Positions 25,646 through 33,937 of a DNA stretch of 64,000 nucleotides are shown here, piece by piece. A model generated the notes under the pieces. It ran no database searches and was not told where the DNA came from. It worked only from the letters and a program-made list of their open reading frames with translations. Source of the DNA: Micromonospora sp. WMMD1128 (lineage in GTDB: Bacteria > Actinomycetota > Actinomycetes > Mycobacteriales > Micromonosporaceae); NCBI RefSeq assembly GCF_027497235.1, contig NZ_CP114902.1, forward strand, positions 5,234,001 through 5,298,000, read 5' to 3'. Numbering within the stretch: the stretch's first letter is position 1; each line of letters starts with the position of its first letter. A program made the translations under genes and the position numbers.

Positions 25646-27151
25646 TCAGGACCACGCCTCCGCCGGCGGCGGGTCGCCGGGATCACCCGGCGCGCCCGGC
25701 GGCCCGCCGTGCGTCCACGGTGTCTCCTCCGGCGCCGGAAACGCGCCGCCCGGCAGGAAGCCGTCCGACAGGCTGGTCAGGCAGATCCGTTCCCCCACCT
25801 CGGGCACACTGCCCGGCGGCGCGGTCAGCCCGCGCCCCATCCCGCCGGACAACTCCACCACCACCTCGGTCTTGCCGTCGCCGCCCGGGGTCACGAACAC
25901 CACCTTCGCCTTCTGCCCCGGCCGGGCCGGCGACCACAGCGTCGCGCCCACCGGCATCGGCACCGGCTCGGTGGTCACCACCTGGATCCGCGGGCGCAGC
26001 ACCGGCCGCTTACCGGAGTCGTCCACCCGCTTCGGGTCGGCGAGCGTCACCTCGCCCACGAACGCCTCCCCGGCCAGCCGGTGCTCGGCCATCACCAGCG
26101 GATCGTCGTACGCCCGCTGCACCGACCACGCGGTCAGCGCCCGCTCCAGCCGCTGCAACCGCAGCGCCGCCACCACCGCGCCGTCGCGACGCGGCTGCGG
26201 ACCGCCCCCGGCGTCCACGTGCTCGGCGTACGCGGAGAACGCATCCCGGTCACCGGCCCACCGGCCCGCCACCCGCGCCCCCGGCGGCAGCGCCCGCAGC
26301 AACCCGACGCCGCGCCACATCAGCTCCCAGGTGGGCGCGAGCTGCCCGCGCACCAGCCCGACAAGCTCGTCGTACGCCGCGGCGCGAGCGGTCGGGTCGC
26401 CCTCGGTCCCGGCGTACGCCTCGATCGCCGGGGCCAGCCGATGGTTGTCGAAATCCGGGTCGGTGGCCGGACCGGCCGGCGGGCACGACGCCGGATCCTC
26501 GGCCCGGGCCGCCGCCTCGGCGCCGGTGAACCCCGACGGCGGGTCGAGCCAGCCGAGCACCGCGGGCAGGTGCAGATCCTCCACCGCGCTCTGCCCGGTC
26601 GCCCAGTGCAGGGTCAGCGCCTCGGTCAGTGCCACCAGCGCCGACGAGCCGGGGTGCTCGGCGCGCTCGGCGAAGAACGTCAGCCAGCGGCCGAGCAGCG
26701 GCACCGACGGGTGCACCGGGTAGTCGCCGTCCGGGCGGCGGAACCGGGTGGACCGGCCGAACAACCGCAGAAACGTGACCCCGGCGGGGTTCGGCACCAG
26801 CAACTGCGGGGCGTCGACGTACCGGTGGCGGACGTCCCGGCCCCGGTCCACCGCCACCGCCTCGGTCACGCCCCGGAACGAGTCCAGGTAGGGCAGGACG
26901 ACCCCGGCCAGCTCGGCGGCGAAGGCGAACCGCTGATCGCGGTTGCGGGGCTGCGGCACGACGAGCAGCCGGGCCTCGTCGGGCGCGGCGCCGACCATGG
27001 CGGCCAGCGGGGCGTTCGCCTCACCGGCCAACGCCAGCGGCACCAGCACCAGGGGCCGCTGGGCCAGGTGCAGATGCCGGACCGTGGCCACCGGCTGCGC
27101 CCGCCCGGCGGCGACCGCCTGCGCCCGGGCCAACGCGCGCAGCGTGCTCAC
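25646..27151 (-). CDS. hypothetical protein coupled to a RecB/Cas4-like nuclease
   Basis: 501 residues, soluble, no domain recognised. Middle region is Trp-rich ([33 protein letters not shown]), the C-terminal ~120 residues look beta-rich ([41 protein letters not shown]), and the tail is Pro/Gly-rich. GTG 27151 has GAGGAG 5 nt upstream. It follows the nuclease gene on the same strand after 127 bp of tandem repeats, so the two probably act together. Function unknown. Confidence 0.75.
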   Translation of the reverse strand: MSTLRALARAQAVAAGRAQPVATVRHLHLAQRPLVLVPLALAGEANAPLAAMVGAAPDEARLLVVPQPRNRDQRFAFAAELAGVVLPYLDSFRGVTEAVAVDRGRDVRHRYVDAPQLLVPNPAGVTFLRLFGRSTRFRRPDGDYPVHPSVPLLGRWLTFFAERAEHPGSSALVALTEALTLHWATGQSAVEDLHLPAVLGWLDPPSGFTGAEAAARAEDPASCPPAGPATDPDFDNHRLAPAIEAYAGTEGDPTARAAAYDELVGLVRGQLAPTWELMWRGVGLLRALPPGARVAGRWAGDRDAFSAYAEHVDAGGGPQPRRDGAVVAALRLQRLERALTAWSVQRAYDDPLVMAEHRLAGEAFVGEVTLADPKRVDDSGKRPVLRPRIQVVTTEPVPMPVGATLWSPARPGQKAKVVFVTPGGDGKTEVVVELSGGMGRGLTAPPGSVPEVGERICLTSLSDGFLPGGAFPAPEETPWTHGGPPGAPGDPGDPPPAEAWS

Positions 27152-27200
27152 CGCGGCTCCTCGACACGAGACCCGGTCGCCGGCCGGCGCGCGCTTCGGG

Positions 27201-27308
27201 GCGTACTCACGCGCGGTTCCCAGCGCGGGTCTCGGCGCGTACTCACGCGGGGTTTCCGGCGCGGGTCTCGGCGCGTACTCACGCGGGGTTTCCGGCGCGG
27301 GCCTCGGC
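27201..27308. repeat. three 36-bp tandem repeats at a gene end
   Basis: Units begin at 27201, 27237 and 27273, each around GCGTACTCACGCG. The 27273-27308 unit includes the last codons and stop of the nuclease gene; the others extend into the spacer before the next gene. It looks like local duplication of the gene's 3' end. In minus orientation the units supply repeated stop-codon contexts. Confidence 0.8.
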
Positions 27309-28349
27309 GCGCAGGCGCGCGGCGGCCCGGAGCAGCGCGGCGGCCTCCGCCTGCTCCGGGTCGGGGGCGCGTACGCCGTCGGCGAGCGCCAGCACGTCGG
27401 CCACCTCGACCACCCCGCCGAGCGCCTCGCGAACCTGCCGGCCCAACGCCTCGGTCCGGTCGCGCGCCTCGTGCCGGCAGAAGTAGGCGAGCTCGCAGGC
27501 GGCCAGGCACTCCGGGGCGTACCGGGCCGGCACCTCGTGCAGCGCGGCGGCCAGCGTGGCCGGGTCGGCCGCCGGGTCGGCGGTGAAACCGGCCGGCACG
27601 GCGGCCAGCAGGTCGTCGACGCGGGCCATCCGGGCCAGTTGGCGGCGCAGCACCAGCAGTTGTCTACGGACGTCGAGCAGGCTCGCCACCGGCCGGTTGG
27701 CGAAGTCGCGCGGGCAGATCAGCACCACCTCGTGCGAGACCAGCTCCGGATCGTGTCCCTCGGCGGCGAGCAGCTCGCGCAACGCCAGCACGTAGACGGC
27801 GGACTGGATGGCGGCGGCGGCCACCTTCGCCGGGTCGGCCTGCCCGTCGATCACCGGGAAAGACTTGATCTCCACGACGTGGAACCGGCCGCCCAGCCGG
27901 GCAGCCACCAGGTCCGGCTCCAGGTGCACCCGCCGGCCGGCCACCTCCAGCCCGAGCAGCGGATGGTCGAACAACGCCGGGCCGTCACCGCCGACGGTCA
28001 GCGCCACCCGGGACCGCTCCGGCCGATCGTCGTCGCCACCGAGGTCGATCCAGGTCGCGCCCGCCGGCACCGGTACGCCGAGCCGCTCCGCCACCAGGCG
28101 CAACAGCTCCACCCCGCCGTCCGCCTTGACCTGCGCCTCGAAGGCGTTGCCCCGGGTGATCGCGAAGCGGGACTGCCCGAACCGGGCCGGGAAGCCGAGT
28201 CGCTCGGCGAGCGCCGGCTTGTCCGCCCCCGCGCTGTCCAGCACGGCCCGCCGGGTGCAACCGGGGTTGCCGGTCACCGCGGCGATGGTGCGGGCGTTGT
28301 GCCGCCGCGGCGGCCCCCCACCCCGAATCTCCCCCAGCCGATCTTCCAC
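27279..28349 (-). CDS. PD-(D/E)XK nuclease, RecB/Cas4-like with four-Cys Fe-S signature
   Basis: 356 residues. Motif II is HLEPDLVA, motif III VVEIKS (ExK), then the RecB-type QxxxY motif AIQSAVY. One Cys near residue 31 (GNPGCTRR) and three near the C-terminal end (ECLAACELAYFCRHE) match the AddB/Cas4/Dna2 arrangement that holds a [4Fe-4S] cluster. Predicted DNA exonuclease or endonuclease. GTG start with only a weak CAGGG; immediately upstream is repeat copy 2. No cas1, cas2 or helicase is next to it. Confidence 0.78.
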   Translation of the reverse strand: MEDRLGEIRGGGPPRRHNARTIAAVTGNPGCTRRAVLDSAGADKPALAERLGFPARFGQSRFAITRGNAFEAQVKADGGVELLRLVAERLGVPVPAGATWIDLGGDDDRPERSRVALTVGGDGPALFDHPLLGLEVAGRRVHLEPDLVAARLGGRFHVVEIKSFPVIDGQADPAKVAAAAIQSAVYVLALRELLAAEGHDPELVSHEVVLICPRDFANRPVASLLDVRRQLLVLRRQLARMARVDDLLAAVPAGFTADPAADPATLAAALHEVPARYAPECLAACELAYFCRHEARDRTEALGRQVREALGGVVEVADVLALADGVRAPDPEQAEAAALLRAAARLRAEARAGNPA

Positions 28350-28356
28350 CCCTGAA

Positions 28357-28415
28357 GTGTAAGGAGGGGCCCCCGCTTAACGCCTCCGGTAGAGGAGGGG
28401 GCCCCGCTTAACACC
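28357..28415. repeat. GTTAAGCGGGGGCCCC repeat element, copy 2 (inverted orientation)
   Basis: Same two-palindrome layout as copy 1 but reading on the minus strand. It lies in the upstream region of the nuclease gene, so it could influence its transcription or terminate the genes to its right. Confidence 0.85.
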
Positions 28416-28427
28416 CCACCCGGCGGA

Positions 28428-28604
28428 TCAACGGTCGGCGGAGCGGTTCCAGGGGGAACGCGGGGACGACGCGCCCGCCACCGGCCGGCGGCGACGACGG
28501 TGCCGGCGGCCGGGCGTGCACGGTGGGCGGGTGGCGGTGTGGACCGGTACGGCGGGCGGGGTGACCGGCGGCCGGCCGATCAGCCAGCAGAGGAAGTTGG
28601 TCAC
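28428..28604 (-). CDS. small Pro/Arg-rich ORF, doubtful
   Basis: 58 residues from a GTG located 2 nt after the zinc-ribbon stop: MTNFLCWLIGRPP, then Thr/Pro/Arg-rich sequence. No SD and no homology recognised; listed because it is contiguous with the previous gene. Confidence 0.25.
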   Translation of the reverse strand: MTNFLCWLIGRPPVTPPAVPVHTATRPPCTPGRRHRRRRRPVAGASSPRSPWNRSADR

Positions 28605-28606
28605 GG

Positions 28607-28840
28607 TCAGCCGACCGGGAGGCGCTCGGCGTCGGCGCGGGAGATGTCGTACTGGGCGCCGCAGAACGTGCACTGCTGCGCGTAGCGGGTGCGTACCGGG
28701 ATCAGGGGGATGAAGAAGAGGCTGAACTTGGTCACCCGCCGGGTGATCACCTGTGCGGCGTGGTCGCCGCAGTGCCGGCAGACCTGGTTGACGACACCGG
28801 ACCGGTCGACCTTGGTCCGCAGCCCGAAGATGAAGAACAT
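28607..28840 (-). CDS. zinc-ribbon protein
   Basis: 77 residues. Two CxxC pairs, VCRHCGDH and QCTFCGAQYD, flank a hydrophobic KFSLFFIPLIPV segment, typical of the small zinc-ribbon_15 proteins of actinobacteria. Function unknown. It is flanked by repeat copies 2 and 3. Confidence 0.8.
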   Translation of the reverse strand: MFFIFGLRTKVDRSGVVNQVCRHCGDHAAQVITRRVTKFSLFFIPLIPVRTRYAQQCTFCGAQYDISRADAERLPVG

Positions 28841-28865
28841 CGCCCGCCATTACCCACCCGAGGCA

Positions 28866-28925
28866 GGTGTTAAGCGGGGCCCCCGCCTATACCGAAAGCG
28901 TTAAGCGGGGGCCCCTCCTTACACC
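28866..28925. repeat. GTTAAGCGGGGGCCCC repeat element, copy 3
   Basis: 60 bp, plus orientation, almost identical to copy 1 (spacer CTATACCGAAAGCG). It lies between the AHSA1-gene stop (28927) and the zinc-ribbon start, where it may act as terminator. Confidence 0.85.
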
Positions 28926-28926
28926 C

Positions 28927-29754
28927 TCAGAGCCAGATGGGGTGCCAAGTGGGGAGTTCGTGGAAGCGGCGCAGCTCGGCCAGGCCCGCCACGGTGCCAC
29001 TCCACGCCGCGTACGGGGGGTTGCCCTCGTCGAAGCCGGACTGCACGAACGTCAGCTTCGTCCGGCCGCCGGACTCGGCCAGCTCCCAGTTGGTCACGCC
29101 GGTCGGTCCCCAGTCGATCGAGATGGCCCGGCCCGGGGTGACGTCGAGCACCTTGGCCGCGTAGCCGCTCTCGAAGCCGCCCATCGCGTACCGGCCGCCC
29201 TCCCACGGCTCGATGCCGATCGGGTAGCCGAACCAGGCGCTGGCCTGCTCGGAGTCGGTGAGCGAGGTCCACACCTTGTCCATCGGCGCGTCGATCAGCA
29301 GCTCGCCACGCAGGTCGGCCGAGGTGAAGTCGGTGCGCGGCAGCAGCGGACGCCCCTCCAGGTGGGCGTTGAGGTTGGCGATGGACAGCGCCCAGTACGT
29401 CTGGAGCACGCCCCGGATGGTGCTGCCGTCCATCGCCTCGGCGAAGGTGAAGTGGCTCTGCCGCAGCGTCAGCAGCGTGGCCTCGCCGTCGGGCGCCAAC
29501 TCGATCTCGGTGGTGGTCTCGACGCCGTCGAGCGTCCAGGCGAAGCGCAGCGTCTTGTCGTCGGCGTGCAGCAGTCGCTGGTGTGGCGCGTCGCCCTCGG
29601 GTGTGAAGCGGCCCCAGAACTCGTACCGCCGGGGCAGGTCGACCTCGGCGTGCTCCGCCAGCCACACGCGTAGTTCGGCCGGGTCGGTCAGGGCTCGGCG
29701 GACGGTCGCCACATCGGCGGCGAGGCGGGCGCGGACGATCATCGGCTCACTCAT
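28927..29754 (-). CDS. tandem AHSA1/SRPBCC domain protein
   Basis: 275 residues with two START-like modules. The first begins VRARLAADVATVRRALTDPAELRVWLAEHAEV. The second starts near 150 (RGELLIDAPMDKVWTSLTDSEQASAWFGYPIG) and has the typical WEGGRYAMGG and GWTFVQSGFDEG-like text. Such proteins bind hydrophobic ligands. The ATG overlaps the upstream ArsR-like gene by 8 nt, the common ArsR-AHSA1 pairing. Confidence 0.88.
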   Translation of the reverse strand: MSEPMIVRARLAADVATVRRALTDPAELRVWLAEHAEVDLPRRYEFWGRFTPEGDAPHQRLLHADDKTLRFAWTLDGVETTTEIELAPDGEATLLTLRQSHFTFAEAMDGSTIRGVLQTYWALSIANLNAHLEGRPLLPRTDFTSADLRGELLIDAPMDKVWTSLTDSEQASAWFGYPIGIEPWEGGRYAMGGFESGYAAKVLDVTPGRAISIDWGPTGVTNWELAESGGRTKLTFVQSGFDEGNPPYAAWSGTVAGLAELRRFHELPTWHPIWL

Positions 29755-30307
29755 GGTTGTCACCTTTCGGGTAGCAGGCCACGGCGAGTTTGAAGGCGTC
29801 TCCCTCGACGCCGCCGTAGCGGGTGAACAGGTCCCGCAGCGTCGTCTGCAGGTCGTGCAGGAATTCCTGGCGTCGCTCGGCGGGCACCCGGATCTCACCG
29901 GAGACGCCGATCGACGGCAGCTCGGGGGCGGCGCGATCAAGCGCGGCGATGTCGGCCTGGACCTCTTCCATCAGGTCGAGCAGGTAGCCGAGGCTCAGCT
30001 CGTCGCGCACCCGGCGCCCGTCGCCGATCCGGCCGACCAGCCGCGGGGACAGCCAGTAGGACCGGGCGACGGCCTGGTAGATGCCTTCGGTGATGCCGCG
30101 CACCCGCCGTTCGGCGACCTGCTCGGCCAGCCCGGCCGCGACCAGCTGCTTGACGTGGTAGTAGACGCGTTGCGGCGTCTGCTCCAGCCGGGCCGCGACC
30201 TCGGTGCAGGTGCGGGGCTCGGCGAGTTGCCGCAGCACTTCGATGCGTTGCGGCTTGAGCAGGACTTCGGCCTGCTCACGTTCTTCCAGGTACAGGACAT
30301 CTCTCAT
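29747..30307 (-). CDS. ArsR-family (helix-turn-helix) regulator
   Basis: 186 residues. The winged HTH at the N-terminus (KPQRIEVLRQLAEPRTCTEVAARLEQTPQRVYYHVKQLVAAGLAEQV) is followed by a helical C-terminal part. ATG 30307 has no SD and lies about 10 nt after a plausible -10 box, suggesting a leaderless mRNA; TTG 30331 is an unlikely alternative. It probably represses its own operon with the AHSA1 gene. Confidence 0.85.
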   Translation of the reverse strand: MRDVLYLEEREQAEVLLKPQRIEVLRQLAEPRTCTEVAARLEQTPQRVYYHVKQLVAAGLAEQVAERRVRGITEGIYQAVARSYWLSPRLVGRIGDGRRVRDELSLGYLLDLMEEVQADIAALDRAAPELPSIGVSGEIRVPAERRQEFLHDLQTTLRDLFTRYGGVEGDAFKLAVACYPKGDNHE

Positions 30308-30316
30308 GGCAAAATC

Positions 30317-30345
30317 AGTTTGAACGTACAAAACTTCTTTGTCAA
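30317..30345 (-). promoter_or_regulatory. promoter and palindromic operator of the ArsR-AHSA1 operon
   Basis: On the minus strand TTGACA (30345-30340) is followed after 17 bp by CAAACT (30322-30317). The spacer/-10 contains TTTGTACGTTCAAA, a palindrome with one mismatched pair, well placed as autorepressor site. The region is markedly AT-rich for this genome. Confidence 0.5.
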
Positions 30346-30352
30346 TAGGTTC

Positions 30353-30387
30353 GACGAGAGGCCGCGCGGTCCGCGCGGCCTCTCGTC
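30353..30387. terminator. 17-bp perfect hairpin terminator
   Basis: Arms 30353-30369 and 30371-30387 pair completely. It sits just after the methyltransferase stop (30396, minus strand), so it most likely ends the tmsAB-type transcript before the ArsR promoter. Confidence 0.7.
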
Positions 30388-30395
30388 GGTACGGG

Positions 30396-31739
30396 TCAGG
30401 GCGTCCAGTCGGGGCGCAACGGGTAACCGTTGACCCCCTCCGGGCCGTTCTGCGTGGCCAGCACCTGGTGCAACTGGATGCCGTTGCGCTCGAACGCCAT
30501 CCGGGAGCCGGCCATGTAGAGGCCCCACACCCGGGCGGTGCCCGTGCCCACCTCGTTCACGCAGAAGTCCCAGTTGTCGACCAGGTTGCGGCACCAGCCG
30601 GCGAGCGTCAGCGCGTAGTGCTGGCGCAGGTTCTCCTCGTGGTGCACCTCGAACCCGGCGTCGTGGATCTCGCTGATCAACCGCCCCGGGCCGGCCAGCT
30701 CGCCGTCCGGGAAGACGTACCTGTCGATGAACGCGCCGGAGCGGTGCGGGGCGCGGTTGTCCGCGCGGGTGATGCAGTGGTTGAGCAGCCGCCCGCCCGG
30801 CTTGAGCCGGGACCTCAGCGCGCCGAAGTAGGCCGGGTAGTTGCGCACCCCGATGTGCTCGGTCAACCCGATCGAGGAGATCGCGTCGAACTGCTCACGC
30901 GGCGCGTCCCGGTAGTCGAGGTGCCGCACCTCGGCGAGATCGCCCAGCCCCTCCCGCTCGATCGCGGCCTGCGCCCACTCCGCCTGCGCCCGGGACAGCG
31001 TCACGCCCAGCGCCTTGACACCGTATTCCCGGGCCGCGTGCCGGACCATGCCGCCCCAGCCGCAGCCGACGTCGAGCAACCGCATCCCCGGCTTCAGCGC
31101 CAACTTGCCGGCGACCAGGTCGTACTTGGACCGCTGTGCCTCCTCCAACGTGTCACCCGGGCTGCGGAAGACTGCGCAGGTGTACGTCATGGACGGGCCG
31201 AGCACCTTCTCGTAGAAGGCGTTCGACACGTCGTAGTGGTGGGAGATCGCCGTGCTGTCCCGCACCCGCGAGTGACGCAGGCCCGTCATCACCCGCCGCC
31301 AGCGCGGCGCCGCCTCCTGCGGCGGGGGCGGCGGCGGTCGGAGCCGCTCCCAGCCCAGCCCCCGGACCAGGGCAAGCGCGTCGGCCACCGGCGGCATCCG
31401 CAGCGGCATCTCGTCCTTGAGCACCCGCAACGCCTCGTACGGGTCGCCCGGGTGCACGCCGTCGAGGCCCAGGTCGCCGCTGACGTAGGCCCGCGCCATG
31501 CCCAGGTCGCCGGGCGCGGTGAGCAGGTAGGACAGGCCCCGCTCGGTGCGGATCGACAGGGTGATTCCGGCGTCGGCCGGGCCTACCTCGCTGCCGTCGT
31601 AGGCAGTGACCCGAACCGGCAGGTCGCCGCTGGTGACGGCGCGGATCACGTCCGCGACTGTGGGTCCGGTGCGCCGGCCGCCCGACGGCGGGCCGGCGGG
31701 GGCGCTCGCCGCCCCTGGTGTTCGGTCGGTCAGACTCAT
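30396..31739 (-). CDS. tmsB: fatty acid SAM methyltransferase (CFA-synthase family; 10-methyl fatty acid synthesis)
   Basis: 447 residues. Cyclopropane-synthase family: SAM-binding LLDVGCGWGGM, substrate-lining HYDVSNAFYEKVLGPSMTYTCAVF, GVTLSRAQAEWA, ISSIGLTEHIG and WDFCVNEVG. Its 4-nt overlap with a DHCR24-like flavoprotein matches the TmsA/TmsB (UfaA1-type) pair that converts oleoyl chains to 10-methylene and then 10-methyl (tuberculostearic) acids in actinobacteria. TmsB adds the methylene from SAM at the membrane lipid. Confidence 0.85.
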   Translation of the reverse strand: MSLTDRTPGAASAPAGPPSGGRRTGPTVADVIRAVTSGDLPVRVTAYDGSEVGPADAGITLSIRTERGLSYLLTAPGDLGMARAYVSGDLGLDGVHPGDPYEALRVLKDEMPLRMPPVADALALVRGLGWERLRPPPPPPQEAAPRWRRVMTGLRHSRVRDSTAISHHYDVSNAFYEKVLGPSMTYTCAVFRSPGDTLEEAQRSKYDLVAGKLALKPGMRLLDVGCGWGGMVRHAAREYGVKALGVTLSRAQAEWAQAAIEREGLGDLAEVRHLDYRDAPREQFDAISSIGLTEHIGVRNYPAYFGALRSRLKPGGRLLNHCITRADNRAPHRSGAFIDRYVFPDGELAGPGRLISEIHDAGFEVHHEENLRQHYALTLAGWCRNLVDNWDFCVNEVGTGTARVWGLYMAGSRMAFERNGIQLHQVLATQNGPEGVNGYPLRPDWTP

Positions 31740-33121
31740 GCTCGGGATACCGCCTTCTCGTACAGTCCGGTGAGTCGGTGATCCGGGTCGTAGCGGTCCT
31801 TCACGGCGCGCCAGGTCTCCCCGCCGTAGAGCCGGTCGAACGCGGCCCGGTCGTAGTACGCGTCGGAGTAGAGCGACTTGTGGCCGCCCGTCTCCGACAC
31901 CATGTGCTCGATCTGCCGGTTCACATCCCCGTCGGCGGCGCCCGCCGCGATCGGCACACTTCCCCAGAAGCCGATGTTCACATAGGTCTCGCCCGGTTGG
32001 AGCGGATATAACGGCCAGGCCCGGGCCGATCCCGGGCCGGCCGGCTCACGCAACCGCAGCGGGCAGAGCCACACCGGGTTCATCTTCACGTTCCCCGCGA
32101 ACCAGCGCAGGAACTCGGGCGTGCGGGCCAGCGGGATCTCCACGTCCTGCACCACTCGCTCGCGTGCCGGCCGGCCCCGCCACCTGTCGACCCGGGCGGC
32201 CACCTGGTGCCGGTGCTCCAGCCGGACGATCCGGTGGTAGACGTCGCTGCGCCGGTAGCGCTGCGGCCAGAGCCGCCGGAGGACCGGATGCTGCACGCCG
32301 AACGCGGACGAGCACCAGAACCAGTCGGTGTCCCACCGCCAGAGATAGTCGTACGCGGTCAGCACGTCGCGGGTGCGGCGGCGCAACGAGCGGTAGTAGA
32401 TCTCCTGGCCGGTGTAGTCGGACGGGCGGCCCTCGGGCTCGTCGGTGAACGCGCCGAGCACCAGGTAGGACTCGCCGGGGCTGAACATCACCCCATCCAT
32501 GGCGTCGACCGGCTCACCGGCCCAGGAGCCCGTGGCGACCACCTCGCCGATCGCGTCGACAAGCTCCTCCAGCCGGGTGAACCGGATGTTGCGCAGCGCC
32601 ACGTGCCGGCGGACCGGTTGCAGCTCGATGCGCAGCCGGGTGGCGTAGCCGAGGCTGCCAAGCGAGTTCGGGAACGCCCGGTGCAGGTCGGCGTGCTCAC
32701 CCTGCGGACGGGTGGTGATCAGCTCCCCCGCTCCGCTGAGGATGTCCATCTCCAGGACCGACTCGTGGGGCAGGCCGTTGCGGAAGGACGTGGACTCGAT
32801 GCCCAGCCCGGTCACCGCGCCGCCAAGCGTGATCGTGCGCAGTTGCGGCACGACAAGCGGCATCAACCCGTGCGGGAGCGTCGCGTCGACCAGGTCCTCG
32901 TAGGTGCACATGCCCTGCACGTCGGCGGTGCGGGCCGCCGGGTCCACGGCGAGCACCCCGGTGAGCCCGCTCACGTCCAGCCCCGGCGTGCGGGGCGCGG
33001 ATCGCGGGCGGAAGAGGTTCGAGGTCTGTTTCGCCAACCGTACGGTTTCACCGGCGGGCACCGCGGCGTAGGACTGCCGCAGCGTGTCCACCGCCCGTTC
33101 ATGATCACGGACAGCTCGCAT
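31736..33121 (-). CDS. tmsA: FAD-dependent oxidoreductase (10-methylene fatty acyl reductase type)
   Basis: 461 residues. FAD_binding_4 (PCMH) domain at residues 1-190 (TSNLFRPR, LDVSGLTGVLAVDPAARTADVQGMCTYEDLVDATLPHGLMP, TLGGAVTGLGIESTSFRNG), followed by a DHCR24-like C-terminal part. By family it reduces the 10-methylene intermediate made by the downstream methyltransferase. The stop overlaps that gene's ATG (ATGA). Upstream is a 98-bp divergent spacer. Confidence 0.85.
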   Translation of the reverse strand: MRAVRDHERAVDTLRQSYAAVPAGETVRLAKQTSNLFRPRSAPRTPGLDVSGLTGVLAVDPAARTADVQGMCTYEDLVDATLPHGLMPLVVPQLRTITLGGAVTGLGIESTSFRNGLPHESVLEMDILSGAGELITTRPQGEHADLHRAFPNSLGSLGYATRLRIELQPVRRHVALRNIRFTRLEELVDAIGEVVATGSWAGEPVDAMDGVMFSPGESYLVLGAFTDEPEGRPSDYTGQEIYYRSLRRRTRDVLTAYDYLWRWDTDWFWCSSAFGVQHPVLRRLWPQRYRRSDVYHRIVRLEHRHQVAARVDRWRGRPARERVVQDVEIPLARTPEFLRWFAGNVKMNPVWLCPLRLREPAGPGSARAWPLYPLQPGETYVNIGFWGSVPIAAGAADGDVNRQIEHMVSETGGHKSLYSDAYYDRAAFDRLYGGETWRAVKDRYDPDHRLTGLYEKAVSRA

Positions 33122-33219
33122 GAGAGCACCTTACGCCCGGCCCCGACAATTCGTGGGATGTAAACACCCGCTCGCCGGGGCGACTGGCCCTCGGCGGCCC
33201 GGTGGGTCAGGATGCCTCC

Positions 33220-33933
33220 ATGGCCGAGCCGCACTCCGACCCGTCCGGCACCGTCTACGGCGCCCGGCGCGCACGTGGCGTCCGACTGCCGGGGGACCCG
33301 CTGATGCGGATCGCGCTGGGCGTCGCCCTGGTCGGCGTACTCCTGGGAGTGTTCTTCGCCACTGGCGTGCTCGGCGGCGGGGCCGACCGGGCGGTGGTGC
33401 CGGCGGCGGCCGCGCCCACCCCGGCGGAGAGCGAGTCGAGTCCGGCGCCGCCGCCCACCACGGAGGCCGCGCCGTCGCCGTCGCCGAGCGCCGAGCCGAC
33501 CACGCCGGCCGCGCCGGTGGCCACGCCGAAGGTGATCCGCGGCGTGCCGTCCGGGCGCTGCGTCGGTGTCACCGGCGACGACCCGGAGGGCGCGCAGGCC
33601 GCGCTCGCCGACTGCACCGGCGGGCCGGAGCAGCAGTGGGTGGTCACGCCGGTGACCGCCGACACCTACCTGCTGGTGAACGCGGCAAGTGGCAAGTGCC
33701 TCGACGTCAACGAGGCGCGCACCGACGACGGCGCCGACGTGCAGCAGTGGTCCTGCAACGGGCAGGCCAACCAGCAGTGGAAGCTCAACCCGACAGGCGC
33801 CGGCCCGGTGCTCCTGGTCGCCGCGCACAGCGGCAAGTGCGCGCAGGTCGACGACGCGGGCACCGAGGCCGGGCGGGAGCTCGAACAGGCCCCGTGCACC
33901 GGCGCCGCCGAGCAGCAGTGGGCGCTCGGCTGA
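33220..33933 (+). CDS. membrane-anchored ricin B-type lectin domain protein
   Basis: 237 residues. Short cytoplasmic N-terminus, one TM helix (MRIALGVALVGVLLGVFFATGVLGG), a Pro/Ser/Thr linker, then a beta-trefoil with the repeated QQW motif (EQQWVV, NQQWKL, EQQWAL) and paired cysteines. Predicted surface carbohydrate binding. ATG 33220 preferred; GTG 33202 adds six residues. It converges on the MFS gene with 4 nt between. Confidence 0.82.
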   Translation: MAEPHSDPSGTVYGARRARGVRLPGDPLMRIALGVALVGVLLGVFFATGVLGGGADRAVVPAAAAPTPAESESSPAPPPTTEAAPSPSPSAEPTTPAAPVATPKVIRGVPSGRCVGVTGDDPEGAQAALADCTGGPEQQWVVTPVTADTYLLVNAASGKCLDVNEARTDDGADVQQWSCNGQANQQWKLNPTGAGPVLLVAAHSGKCAQVDDAGTEAGRELEQAPCTGAAEQQWALG

Positions 33934-33937
33934 CCGG

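Noticed and set aside
27279..28349. Cas4 of a CRISPR-Cas locus
   Set aside because: Motifs are Cas4/RecB-like, but there are no other cas genes or arrays in the window.
28357..28925. Possible CRISPR-like array from the repeated GGGGCCCC units
   Set aside because: Units are palindromic, irregularly spaced, in both orientations and without unique spacers; better explained as a dispersed repeat family.
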